The notes under the pieces: model-generated | Told to the model about the DNA's origin: nothing | Databases searched by the model: none | What the model saw: only the letters and a program-made list of their open reading frames with translations | NCBI GenBank assembly: GCA_041398825.1 | Contig: JAWKTX010000020.1 | Location: 1-64,000, forward strand | DNA length: 64,000 bases | Direction of reading: 5' to 3' | Origin: Planctomycetaceae bacterium | GTDB taxonomy: Bacteria > Planctomycetota > Planctomycetia > Planctomycetales > Planctomycetaceae | In this document: one piece after another, positions 1-8,318 of the stretch | How the letters are laid out: every line of letters begins with the position of its first letter | How positions within the stretch are numbered: the first letter of the stretch is position 1 | Program-made: the position numbers and the translations under genes

Positions 1-393
1 GTCGTGCATAGTCGCTCCGAGAATCGCACAGGCTGAATTCACCCCGTCCGTGTGCAATACGCCGAATTAAATATGCACATGCGGCACCCCTCACTTCTGC
101 GCTGCCGTCAATCTGCGGGCAATAGGATCGCGATCTAATCAACCGTAAAATTGCTGCGTGGAGACTCTTCACTGCTTATGTTCCGTACTGGCACAGACAA
201 TCAAATCGCTTTCATCGCACGGGAGCTTCCGCATTCGACTTCCATGCTCAAAGATTTGCGGTAAACTGTCCGTAGTGGCACCCCAACACTACCAATACCG
301 GGGTGCATAACAACACGGTGCACGGGAATTGTGCATCACACGCAATTTTCAAATCAAAACCGTCCGGCACAATCCCGTGACCGTCGGCGTTAT
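1..393. repeat. Duplicated cassette, copy 1 (left part cut by window edge)
   Basis: This stretch is repeated at 1824-2216 with a constant offset of 1823 bases. I see about four single-base differences, so identity is near 99%. The repeat stops at the GTT core of the attC site at 305-395, which is the cassette recombination point. The copy therefore looks like one whole integron cassette whose first ~160 bases lie left of the window. No convincing gene is visible in it. Confidence 0.93.
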
Positions 394-395
394 TT
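305..395 (+). other. attC site 1 of the cassette array
   Basis: Imperfect palindrome of about 91 bases. It opens with GCATAAC and closes with GTTATTT. The inner arms GGTGCACGGGAATTGTGC and GGCACAATCCCGTGACC pair with one bulge, as in the L boxes of integron attC sites. The centre is unpaired and AT-rich. Near-identical sites occur at 2128-2218 (part of the duplication) and, more diverged, at 7520-7608. Confidence 0.85.
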
Positions 396-416
396 GCGGA
401 AGGCGAAAGGCACTGA

Positions 417-927
<511 letters not shown>

Positions 928-938
928 GACTAAAGCCG

Positions 939-1583
939 TTGAACGACACATCCCACGAATATGAATTTGAGGCTGCTGCGATTGCTCGTGCCGGAGAGTT
1001 CGCAAAACTCGTCGTCCCCATTTCCGACGAAATGCCGTCTCAGGAATACGTCGACAAATGGGTCAAGCCTTTCTACTTGACTAACCTCGTTTACAAATAC
1101 GATACCTTTGAGTCGAGTTTCCGACTGATCGCCGCAGAAATCGACGACCAATTGATCACTGAATTACTGACGCAACGAAATTGGCGTCCAAGGATTACGG
1201 CGGCGTATTTCGTTGCGATAAAACGGATGGCCCATCACTGCGACCATATCGGAAAGCTGCTCCTCCGATCTGACCTGTGTTACGCAGGTGGCGGCTACGC
1301 ACTTGCACTTGCTCGCATCAATACTCCAGAGTCTCTTGATTACCTCAAAAAATACCTTCACTACTATTTGCGTCGCCCAGATTTGGCACTTGATCAAGCG
1401 GACGTACTTGGTGCGGTGAAACATTGTGACGAAATAAACAAAACGACAAACATCGACGAGTTCCGAGCGATTTGGGCTGACTTTAATGCCGGGAGAAACG
1501 CAGAGGTTCCCATTGCCGAAGCTACCCAATGGTTCGATCAAAAAATGGAAGCAGTCATCAGGCTCGCCCAAATCGTCGAATAA
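939..1583 (+). CDS. DUF6000-like cassette protein
   Basis: 214 residues, soluble, no signal peptide. The middle of the protein (about residues 75-150) contains WRPRITAAYFVAIKR, DHIGKLLLRSDLCYAG and LDYLKKYLHYYLRRPDL. This is the pattern I know from DUF6000 proteins, an alpha-helical family of unknown function common in Streptomyces and other bacteria. The assignment is from memory of the family pattern, not from a search. The only start that fits behind the attC is TTG at 939; a later ATG at 1032 would remove the conserved N-terminal part. The stop overlaps the next attC at 1578. Confidence 0.8.
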   Translation: MNDTSHEYEFEAAAIARAGEFAKLVVPISDEMPSQEYVDKWVKPFYLTNLVYKYDTFESSFRLIAAEIDDQLITELLTQRNWRPRITAAYFVAIKRMAHHCDHIGKLLLRSDLCYAGGGYALALARINTPESLDYLKKYLHYYLRRPDLALDQADVLGAVKHCDEINKTTNIDEFRAIWADFNAGRNAEVPIAEATQWFDQKMEAVIRLAQIVE

Positions 1584-1668
1584 CCATAAAATGCACCCGA
1601 GTTGCCGATCGAGCGTTTCCTGAAGTCAAAGTCTCTCGGCGGCAACCGGGTGATTTTTGCCGTTATGC
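1578..1668 (+). other. attC site 3
   Basis: Outer boxes GAATAAC and GTTATGC. Inner arms TGCACCCGAGTTGCCG and CGGCAACCGGGTG form a nearly perfect stem with one bulged base. The same stem family recurs in the attC at 2870-2960. Confidence 0.9.
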
Positions 1669-2212
1669 ACCAACGTAATCGTGCTCGCCTGTGTTGCAAT
1701 TCGACAGGTAAACAGCGGGGCATGGTCACCCACGGGGACGACCTGCGGATTGACGCGGACATCTGGCTTGCAGTATTCCGGAGCCACTGCAGCTGCCACT
1801 CAACGCTCAGGCATCGTCTTCCGGTCGTGCATAGTCGCTCCGAGAATCGCACAGGCTGAATTCACCCCGTCCGTGTGCAATACGCCGAATTAAATATGCA
1901 CATGCGGCACCCCTCACTTCTGCGCTGCCGTCAATCTGCGGGCAATAGGATCGCGATCTAATCAACCGTAAAATTGCTGCGTGGAGACTCTTCACTGCTT
2001 ATGTTCCGTACTGGCACAGACAATCAAATCGCTTTCATCGAACGGGAGCTTCCGCATTCGACTTCCATGCTCATAGATTTGCGGTAAACTGTCCGTAGTG
2101 GCACACCAACACTACCAATACCGGGGTGCATAACAACACGGTGCACGGGAATTGTGCATCACCCGCAATTTTCAAATCAAAACCGTCCGGCACAATCCCG
2201 TGACCGTCGGCG
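1663..2212. other. Cassette without a convincing gene
   Basis: The cassette between attC 3 and attC 4 is about 550 bases long. The best plus-strand reading frame starts at the ATG inside the attC core (1665) and ends at 1859 (64 codons), but its composition is unremarkable and no ribosome site is seen. A 62-codon minus-strand frame (1995-1807) is equally unsupported. Part of this cassette (1824 onward) is the second copy of the sequence at 1-393, so it exists twice in the array. It may be a non-coding cassette carrying a promoter or a small RNA, but I see no proof of either. Confidence 0.6.
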
Positions 2213-2216
2213 TTAT
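1824..2216. repeat. Duplicated cassette, copy 2
   Basis: Near-identical to 1-393 (about four substitutions). It ends at the core of attC 4. The two copies are separated by two different cassettes, so this is not a simple tandem duplication. Confidence 0.93.
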
Positions 2217-2218
2217 TC
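2128..2218 (+). other. attC site 4
   Basis: Second copy of attC 1. It opens with GCATAAC, closes with GTTATTC, and has the same inner arms. It ends the duplicated cassette. Confidence 0.85.
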
Positions 2219-2242
2219 GCATTGCGGATCGGCAGACAGATT

Positions 2243-2875
2243 ATGACTGACTCGGAATCGACATTTTTGATCAAAGAATATGACTCCGCTCAGAAGTTGG
2301 CGTATCACGTTGACGATCTTCGCGCGAAGCTCACTAGTTTCTTCTTGACGATGTGCGGAATCGCAGCGGCTGCTGTTCTTTTCTTGATGAAAGGCGACGC
2401 CAGTGTAGACGTAGCATTACGACCCGCCGTGTACGTCGCATATTTGCTGGCTGCTGTGGCCGGTGTTGGCGCTTTGGTTGTTTGTATAGTTGCGAGACTT
2501 CGACGCGCGCAAATCGAACATTTTCGAATCACATGCAACATCAGACGCATCTTCCTTGGATCCGATGTGAATCTTTGGAATGCCGTCGAACTCTCTGACT
2601 TGACCGTCCCGAAGCCAAACCGTTTATCGGGAAGCTACTTCTGGGTTCTTATTGTCATTTCCGTCAGCGCGCTGTTTGGTGCACTGGCGTTACCCTTATA
2701 TTTTTGTATCGGCATGGAGTGGTGGTCCGATACTATTGGCAACTGGCTCGGTGGAATAGCATTTTGGGTGCTATTGATCGGACTCGACCAACTGTATTTT
2801 GCGTTCGCGCGACCGACTCCCCGCCCGGAGTACACGCAGGCGACCGTAGACGAAATGCTCAGTGCGAGCGAATAA
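2243..2875 (+). CDS. Cassette-encoded four-helix membrane protein
   Basis: 210 residues from the ATG at 2243; a TTG at 2222 would add seven residues. A short polar N-terminus (EYDSAQKLAYHVDDLRAK) leads into a first pair of membrane segments at about residues 33-50 and 61-85. A second pair is at about 132-153 and 165-182. The loop between the pairs (about 86-130) is soluble and positively charged at its start. This hairpin-loop-hairpin plan resembles small membrane effectors seen in mobile and defence-linked genes, but I cannot name a family. The stop overlaps the next attC. Confidence 0.75.
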   Translation: MTDSESTFLIKEYDSAQKLAYHVDDLRAKLTSFFLTMCGIAAAAVLFLMKGDASVDVALRPAVYVAYLLAAVAGVGALVVCIVARLRRAQIEHFRITCNIRRIFLGSDVNLWNAVELSDLTVPKPNRLSGSYFWVLIVISVSALFGALALPLYFCIGMEWWSDTIGNWLGGIAFWVLLIGLDQLYFAFARPTPRPEYTQATVDEMLSASE

Positions 2876-2960
2876 CAAAAAAATGCACCCGAGTCGCGAA
2901 GTCGGGCGTTTTGACAATGGATAATCTCTCGTCGCGACCGGGTGATTTTAGACGTTAGCT
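2870..2960 (+). other. attC site 5
   Basis: Outer boxes GAATAAC and GTTAGCT. Inner arms TGCACCCGAGTCGCGA and TCGCGACCGGGTG pair with one bulge. Same stem family as attC 3. Confidence 0.88.
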
Positions 2961-3005
2961 GGTAACTCGACTGATTCGTCACACAACCGTGAGTACACCC
3001 TCCGA

Positions 3006-3356
3006 ATGGGCACACCTGACGCCAACGACGAACCCAGAAGCGACGGGGCACAAGCCCCGATCGTCAAAAACTGGTCAGACGTATTCACCACGTGTTGCGT
3101 CATTTCGATCGTCATGGTTTGCATAAGCAGTCTAGTCTCGGGATTGGCAGTTGTAAGAATTTTCGAGACCACGCCCTTCATGGGAATTCCGGTGGACGAA
3201 GACGGAGTTCCACTTCCAATTGAGGGTTACCCTCAATTGGGTTATGGCATGGCAGGCATTCTACTCTTCACGATTCTTCTGATAGTATCTTGGCTGTGCC
3301 GAGCTCGGGCCTTCGAGAATCAACGTTCAGGTCGCCAGGACGGACAGGTCAGCTAA
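3006..3356 (+). CDS. Cassette-encoded two-pass membrane protein
   Basis: 116 residues. A charged, proline-containing N-terminus of about 22 residues is followed by a membrane segment at about 27-50 (with a CC pair), an acidic loop (PVDEDGVPLPIEGYPQ) and a second membrane segment at about 79-97. The tail is short and basic. Both termini would sit on the same side of the membrane. No family recognised. It fills the cassette between attC 5 and attC 6, and its TAA stop lies inside the opening box of attC 6. Confidence 0.7.
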   Translation: MGTPDANDEPRSDGAQAPIVKNWSDVFTTCCVISIVMVCISSLVSGLAVVRIFETTPFMGIPVDEDGVPLPIEGYPQLGYGMAGILLFTILLIVSWLCRARAFENQRSGRQDGQVS

Positions 3357-3441
3357 CAAGCCGGTGCACGCGGAGTTGCGGTCCGCCCCGAATTTGAAAT
3401 CAACGTCGCTGGCCGCAACCCGGTGACCTTGTGCGTTATTT
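3351..3441 (+). other. attC site 6
   Basis: Outer boxes AGCTAAC and GTTATTT. Inner arms CCGGTGCACGCGGAGTTGCGG and CCGCAACCCGGTGACC include an 8-base perfect stretch (GTTGCGG with CCGCAAC). This is a textbook attC layout. Confidence 0.9.
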
Positions 3442-3464
3442 TGCTCAACGCGAGGCTGTACCCA

Positions 3465-3653
3465 ATGGACAATCACAACGGATTTATTGCCGACGGATAC
3501 GGCCGAGCACGTGACGCCAACCAACCGATGGTTCGTGCCGAAGTTGAGCGTGAGTTCGCCGTCAGACTTAGCAACGCATCAACCGCTGACCAAAAGCGCA
3601 TTCGCGTAGAAATCGAACGCGGAATCGAGAGGCGCCTCAAGGCACTAGTGTAG
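3465..3653 (+). pseudogene. Small cassette gene split by IS630 insertion
   Basis: Reads as 62 residues that end prematurely inside the left terminus of the IS630 element (TAG at 3651). If the element and one copy of the TA target are removed, the frame continues from CTA directly into 4836-4859 (APPDALY, stop TGA). This gives a 68-residue acidic and basic helical protein (AEVEREFAVRL, KRIRVEIERGIERRLK). The restored stop overlaps the ATG of the next gene at 4859 in a TGATG arrangement, so the two were translationally coupled. No family recognised. Small coupled gene pairs in cassettes are often toxin-antitoxin pairs, but nothing here proves that. Confidence 0.72.
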
Positions 3654-4833
3654 TGTCTCACTCAGTTTGTGATTTATCGAGTACCGCTCGAGCTCGGGCA
3701 ACTTTTGCGAGGATGTCATCGGGATTGGCTGTCCAGGTGAAAGGCTCTGGTGCGTTGTTGGTCTGAGCGAGGTAGTCCCAGATTGCGGCTTCGAGTTGGG
3801 CAACGCTGTTGAACGATCCTCGGCGAATGCACGTCTGTGTCAGGTCGCGGAACCAGCGTTCAACCACATTGAGCCATGAACTGCTGGTCGGCGTAAAGTG
3901 AATGTGGAATCGGGGGTGACGGGCCAGCCACTTCCGCACACGTTTGTGTTTATGCGTTGCATAGTTGTCGCAAATGATATGCAGTTCGACGTCGGGAAAC
4001 GTCTCATCGATTGTCTTCAGAAAATCAAGCCATTCGCAGTGCCGATGCCGCGGTTTGAAATCTGCAAGGACAGTGCCATCGACCTTCACGTTCATCGCTT
4101 CAAACAAGGCCAGTCGTCCCGTTGCGTTTATAGTCATGGGGTCATTGTCTGCAGCCGACCCGGGAACATTGCTTGAGCTCTTCTGGGTGCGATTGAGTGC
4201 ACAGATCTGACTCTTCTCATCGACGCTCAGCACGATCGCGTGTTCGGGCGGGCTGAGGTACAGACCCACAACATCATGCAGTTTTTCTTCAAACTTCGGA
4301 TCGTTCGAAACCTTGAACGTCTTCGTTCGATGCGGCTGAAAGATTGTGCTGCCGCCACACGCAGTATTTTTCACCAGCGACTGACGCCCAGATCTGCCGA
4401 AGATGTTCGCACGCTCCAGTGCGTGGCTCCCGCAGGCTTCTCCTGAGTTGTCGCGTCAGAACGTAACACAGCAACTTCTGGCCTGGCTTTCGCCCACTGC
4501 GCGTGCCATCCTTTTCAATGGCCTTCAGGCGTCCTTTGACAAAGCAGGTTCGCCAGCGACAGACAAACTGCGGATCGGTCTGCAGTTCTGCGGCGATTAC
4601 CTTATTCCTGAAGCCCCTCGGCCGCTCGCAGAATCACCTTCGCACGAAGCGATTTTCGCAGGCGTGTTCCTTCCGCGGCTGTACTTCGTCCAGCGTCGTT
4701 CGCTCTTCCTCAGTCAACTCGATCGCCGGTGCCACTCGCATGGATATCCTCCTTGAAGAATCAGATACCCATTCAACACCGCACACGCACAATTCAGCAG
4801 CGAATAATTCACCACATTTCAAAGACACTACAC
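3648..4833 (-). mobile_element. IS630-family insertion sequence
   Basis: Element of 1186 bases with perfect 11-base terminal inverted repeats (GTGTAGTGTCT at 3648-3658 and its complement at 4823-4833). It is flanked by a TA dinucleotide on both sides (3646-3647 and 4834-4835), the target duplication typical of IS630/Tc1-mariner elements. With the flanking CTA/TAG the symmetry extends to 14 bases. It carries one minus-strand transposase gene broken by frameshifts. It interrupts a small cassette gene, so it arrived after the cassette was captured. Confidence 0.93.
3658..4742 (-). pseudogene. IS630-family DDE transposase, frameshifted N-terminal half
   Basis: The longest intact part (4374-3658, 238 residues) holds the complete catalytic domain. 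It has the first Asp in LSVDEKSQ, the second in IICDNYATH and the Glu in LNVVERWF, so the DDE triad is present. The true start is the ATG at 4742 (MRVAPAIELTEEER, the usual beginning of this family). That frame stops after 35 residues, and the homologous sequence then appears in other frames (KYSRGRNTPAK, QEKPAGATHWSVR). I count at least two or three frame changes in the N-terminal DNA-binding half. The enzyme is therefore probably inactive. Confidence 0.9.
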
Positions 4834-4858
4834 TAGCTCCGCCGGATGCTCTCTACTG

Positions 4859-5164
4859 ATGATTGACAGCAACGACAAAGAACGAGCGATCGTTGACCGT
4901 CTCCGCGATCACGTCTTTGGCGATGATGGGCCGACACAATCGCTGCTCAACGATGGTCGGCTGCCAACCGGATGGGCAACCAAATACTTGGATTTGCTAC
5001 GGATTGCTGCGGAGCAATGGCAACATCAACCGATGTGGCCTCGGGAACTTGTGGCTGCAATTCACTTTACATCGTGGTATCTTAACCTGCGTTACGATGC
5101 ATGGTGCGCGGTAACGACCGTAACGAAACCACGGGCGCAGACTTGCATCGCTACGATCGCCTAG
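4859..5164 (+). pseudogene. Cassette gene of unknown function, probably degenerate 3' end
   Basis: 101 residues as it stands. The ATG overlaps the restored stop of the small upstream gene (TGATG). The body (LLNDGRLPTGWATKYLDLLRIAAEQW, then MWPRELVAAIHFTSWYLNLRYDAWC) reads as a well-formed helical protein. After residue 85 the frame changes character. The frame +1 from about 5107 reads GNDRNETTGADLHRYDRLANFF, and a third frame after the run of six T at 5169 continues to a TAA that overlaps the attC at 5211. In other cassettes of this array the stop lies in the attC, so two small frameshifts are likely. Family not recognised. Confidence 0.55.
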
Positions 5165-5218
5165 CGAATTTTTTCTGATGCATGGTTCGCTCGACACTGA
5201 CACAGACGCAAAATAACC

Positions 5219-6258
5219 ATGATCGGGATAGGGGTCAGCCTTGCGGCTGAGCCCCTCCCACACCACCCGGCATGCGGGTCCGCACCGGGCGGTTCAGATC
5301 TTTCGCAGTGAGTGTCTGCCAGATTGTGAACAGGCTGACTAATCCTTCCTGAGCGAGATAGTCCAGCGACAGTGCTTCGTGCACGGCTTTGCTGGACGAC
5401 TGCGTCCACGGATCTTTGCGACTGCTGCCGTGAGTCACCGCTTCGTCGTCTTTGACACCGAGCCAACGCAGATTCGCGATCCTCGTGCGGACACCGCGCC
5501 AGTGCTTCCAGTCACAGGCCCGGATGCGACGGCGAATCCACTTGTCGAGTTCCGCGAAGTACGTTTTGATCGGCGCGAAACGAAAGTAAGCCACCCAGCC
5601 CTGAAAGTAGCGACTCAGCTTCGTGAAGGTATGAGACATCGACACGCCGCGGTTGCGACGTGTGATCTGCTTGACGCAGTGAGGATTTCTGACGCCGGGG
5701 ATCGCTAACTGGGCAGCGCCAGGTTGTCGTTTGGAGTGCGGCGACTTGTCGCAGCTTTGGCTTTGATTCACCACTTCGAGTTTCCGCGAGCGGCAGGTTA
5801 AAATTGACGGATCGCACAATTGGTCAAAACTCTGAATCGCTCGGAATTCTGATCATTTACGCGGCAGACCTCGGCCAGAATTCCTGTCAGTTCCGTGACT
5901 CGCCCAGGAACCGTCGCTTCTGCCGATCGCCAGATTCAACGAAGATTGGGTGCCTCGAGTGTTGTCGTAAATGCTTCCGGAATAGACCCCCCCTTTTCGA
6001 AGATCGTTTGTCAGAAACATCCAAAGCGGCGACAAGTCTCAGCACTCCAAGGTAGCGATTGTCAAACCCGGCCCCAAAGAAGAGCAACGAGGCCACACAC
6101 CTTCGCAGGCTTCCTCCCCACGGTCGATCGCTCTTCCGCAGTTGCCCTCGCCTTGTACTTCACTCGCAATGAGACATTTGGCATACTGCTTCCTCAGTGA
6201 ACCCCGTTTTCGTACAGGGGACTGCCACCCCACAAGTTCACACCCATGTTGGGCGTAC
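5219..6258 (-). mobile_element. Internally deleted group IIC-attC intron
   Basis: On the minus strand the element begins at 6258 with GTACGCCCAACATGGG followed by a GTGGGGTGGCAG/CCCC hairpin, close to the usual 5' end of class C introns (GTGCGCC...). It ends at 5219 with a domain V/VI region (CCGCCCGGTGCGGACC, then GGGGCTCAGCCGCAAGG) and a terminal AT. It sits in the bottom strand of an attC, the known target of class C-attC introns. Intact members are about 1.9-2.0 kb. Here about 0.9 kb is missing, including the catalytic half of the reverse transcriptase, so it can no longer move unaided. Whether the RNA can still splice with help in trans is unknown. Confidence 0.88.
5235..5690 (-). pseudogene. 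Group II intron reverse transcriptase/maturase, C-terminal remnant
   Basis: Only the thumb/maturase (X) part remains. It reads VKQITRRNRGVSM, SRYFQGWVAYFRF, LDKWIRRRIRACDWKHW, RTRIANLRWLGV and EALSLDYLAQEGLVSL, which match intron-encoded maturases of class C. The seven RT blocks with the YADD catalytic site are absent; the frame above residue 44 is unrelated sequence at the deletion joint. The reading frame runs through the domain V region without a stop. Confidence 0.88.
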
Positions 6259-6389
6259 CGTTGCAACGGAGGCCGCGAGTTGACGTTCTTGAAGTGGTGG
6301 GTCGTTCGCGCGGCCCCTCTGAACCCTACCGTTATTTGGCAAGCAGGCATGTGACCGTGATCAACCTGACCCCTGTGACAGACCAGCAC

Positions 6390-6794
6390 ATGAAGCCGGA
6401 CTACCCACGTTGGCGATATCGGCGAAACGTTCTGGGGTCCATCCTTCTCTGGGCAAACAGAGCCAACGCAGTCAAGATTGAATTCAACGAAGATAGCCCA
6501 ACACCATTCCGCTACTTCACGTCCGCTGGCACGGAAGTAGAGACAGAAATGGGGCAGCCACCTGACAATGTCCGCAAAGATCTGTTTCGTACCCTGATCC
6601 TGTCAACGATAAAACGATCATCACCGTGGCGGATGCTGAAACAAATTCTGTTCCCATCAGTGTTCGATAAGCTCAGTGCGACTTTTGTGGCTTCCGACCC
6701 TGAATTCGGCGACTCAACCTGGACTATGGAGTCAGATGGCACTTGTGCGACCTTCCTCAAACAAGAAAATCCGTACACAGCACCTCGCAAGTAA
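6390..6794 (+). CDS. Cassette protein of unknown function
   Basis: 134 residues from the ATG at 6390; in-frame GTG codons at 6351 and 6357, closer to the attC, would add 11-13 residues. It is a soluble, mixed alpha/beta-looking protein (RRNVLGSILLWANRANAVKIEFNED, KDLFRTLILSTIKR, FGDSTWTMESDGTCATF) with no signal peptide or membrane segment. No family recognised. It lies between the intron-split attC and attC 8. Confidence 0.65.
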   Translation: MKPDYPRWRYRRNVLGSILLWANRANAVKIEFNEDSPTPFRYFTSAGTEVETEMGQPPDNVRKDLFRTLILSTIKRSSPWRMLKQILFPSVFDKLSATFVASDPEFGDSTWTMESDGTCATFLKQENPYTAPRK

Positions 6795-6878
6795 TCAGTC
6801 CGTGAACCGGAGCACTCATTCACGCGGCAACTGAAATCCACGTCTTCCGTTCGTGCCCGGTTACGGCAGCCGTTCGCC
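6790..6878 (+). other. attC site 8
   Basis: Inner arms CCGTGAACCGGAGCAC and GTGCCCGGTTACGG pair well, and the site closes with GTTCGCC. The opening box is degenerate (AGTAATC), so the outer stem is weaker than in the other sites. It directly follows a stop codon and precedes the next gene by 9 bases. Confidence 0.72.
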
Positions 6879-6887
6879 GACAACGAC

Positions 6888-7433
6888 ATGAAACACACTA
6901 TTGGCCTGTCCGCCGTGCTCGCTATTGCAATCATGGGATGCGCGCAATCAAAAAATCCCATGGCACACCCAGATGAACAGAACCCCTGGGTAATTCGAAC
7001 TGAATTCTCTGACGATGAGAAATGGTCTGCGGTACGTGAACAGGTTGCTGCGCCGCAGTTCGAAATCGGTCGAAAGTTCTACGCGTACGTCAAATATGTC
7101 GCTGATGAAAAGTACGCTGGCATGGAACCAGAGACGCTCATTCATTCGCTGCCCGACGACTACCCCGGCTTTATTTGTTTCATCGTTGACAAAACAACGC
7201 TTGAAAGCGAAGAGCATCCAATTCTTGTCGTAGGGTTTTCACCGAACAGCGTTGATCCCAAAGACTATCAACGGACGCCGAAGCAAACGCCTTCAACGGA
7301 TATCAAATCGTTCCGAGCAATTCCGTCTACAATCCAAAGCATCGAAAACAACCTTTCAATCGCCAACATGGACTTCGAGGAGTTTGCCGATTCGGTCGAC
7401 GATGATGGCGTGTTCCGGGGTTTTCCCCGATAA
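6888..7433 (+). CDS. DUF6924-like lipoprotein, cassette-encoded
   Basis: 181 residues. The N-terminus is a lipoprotein signal (MKHTIGLSAVLAIAIMGCAQ, lipid-accepting Cys at about residue 18). The rest follows the DUF6924 pattern: WVIRTEFSDDEKWSAV near the start, FYAYVKYVADEKYAG, then FIVDKTTLESEEHPILVVGF, FRAIPSTIQSIENNLSIANM and a terminal DFEEFADSVDDDGVFRGF. That last block is the most telling. DUF6924 proteins are mostly known as cytoplasmic actinobacterial proteins of unknown role. Export as a lipoprotein is inferred from the signal and sets this version apart. The family call is from memory of the pattern. Confidence 0.85.
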   Translation: MKHTIGLSAVLAIAIMGCAQSKNPMAHPDEQNPWVIRTEFSDDEKWSAVREQVAAPQFEIGRKFYAYVKYVADEKYAGMEPETLIHSLPDDYPGFICFIVDKTTLESEEHPILVVGFSPNSVDPKDYQRTPKQTPSTDIKSFRAIPSTIQSIENNLSIANMDFEEFADSVDDDGVFRGFPR

Positions 7434-7451
7434 TGTCGGCGAACCCCGGTG

Positions 7452-7494
7452 GATTAGAAACTCGCGACGCGATTAGCGAAACCGAGTTCTAATC
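7452..7494. other. Hairpin between cassette gene and attC
   Basis: GATTAGAAACTCG (7452-7464) and CGAGTTCTAATC (7483-7494) pair over 12 bases with one bulged A and an 18-base loop. No T-run follows, so a terminator is unlikely. It could be a remnant of an older attC-like fold or an mRNA stability element. Confidence 0.4.
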
Positions 7495-7519
7495 TCTTGT
7501 TCAAGAAGCCATAATCATT

Positions 7520-7608
7520 GAATAACAAAACGATACACTGGAATTGTGCATCAGCCCCAACTTCAAATTTAAGCCGTCCGGCACATCCCGTAATCGCCGG
7601 CGTTCGTC
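7520..7608 (+). other. attC site 9, last recognisable site
   Basis: Outer boxes GAATAAC and GTTCGTC. The core resembles attC 1 and 4 (GGAATTGTGCATCA, GCCGTCCGGCACA), so it is a diverged relative. Beyond it I find no further attC before the core chromosome genes begin. Confidence 0.82.
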
Positions 7609-7636
7609 TGACAATCCACAGAGAGGACCGACTACC

Positions 7637-8318
7637 ATGCTGCGATGCACTTTGCTCGTGATGATTGCTTTGGTGGCGTTGGGGACAGCTCGCCGTGCAT
7701 CGGGAGAAGATGTGCTCTTTGAAGATAATTTTAATGGGACTCTATCGCCCGGGTGGCAGGTCTTCGGGTTTACGAAAGACGACTACCGCGTCCGGGACGG
7801 CGGACTGGAGATGCGTGTCCAACCGGGGCGACGGACCCATGACACGCCGATGCTGATGGTTTTGCTGCCTTTCAATACATCGGAGACTGTAACGGCTTCC
7901 GTGGAGGTGACACCACTCGATCGATTCACCGAGCCGGATGAATCTGCCGGGCTCTTTCTCACAGATGCTGACAGTTGTGAATTCGGTGCTGAGAAGAGGA
8001 TTCTGAACGGTCATCTTGTGTTCTCACCGGGAAACGTAGAATTTATTGGGGAAGAAGGAGAGGAAGGAGATCCGCAGCAATATGCGTTGAAGTTCTGGCC
8101 CGCGAATGAGGACTACGGTCCGTTGAGAATCATCGTTCGCGGACACTATGGCCACTTCCAGGTTGGCCCATCGCAGAAGGGCAAATATTTGAACCTCTTC
8201 CACTCAGCGGCTCCGCGAGAACAGACCGAAACGTGGTTTCTGTCTTTCTGCATCGGGTGGCCCATCAGACCGTGATCACTGGGTGCGATTCGACAATTTT
8301 CGCGTAATTCGCAACTGA
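7637..8318 (+). pseudogene. Secreted concanavalin-like (LamG/DUF1080-type) protein, 3' frameshift
   Basis: The start at 7637 is preceded by GAGAGGACC. A signal peptide (about residues 1-22, ending near RRASGED) leads into LFEDNFNGTLSPGWQVFG, a typical beginning of a jelly-roll domain that binds or cleaves carbohydrates. The frame as written ends at 8275 with unrelated residues. In the next frame the expected ending is present: SGGPSDRDHWVRFDNFRVIRN, with a stop at 8316-8318. So a single-base change near 8235-8250 breaks the gene, unless it is a sequencing error. It is the last cargo gene of the array, and no attC follows it. Confidence 0.72.

Larger units (their letters stand above)
5211..6337 (+). 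other. attC site 7, split by a group II intron
   Basis: The left part is AAATAACC at 5211-5218 and the right part is 6259-6337, which ends in GTTATTT (6331-6337). The outer boxes AAATAAC and GTTATTT are a perfect 7-base inverted pair once the 1040-base intron is removed. Inner arms GGAGGCCGCG and CGCGGCCCCTC pair with one bulged base. The rejoined site is about 87 bases, the same size as the other attC sites here. Confidence 0.82.
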
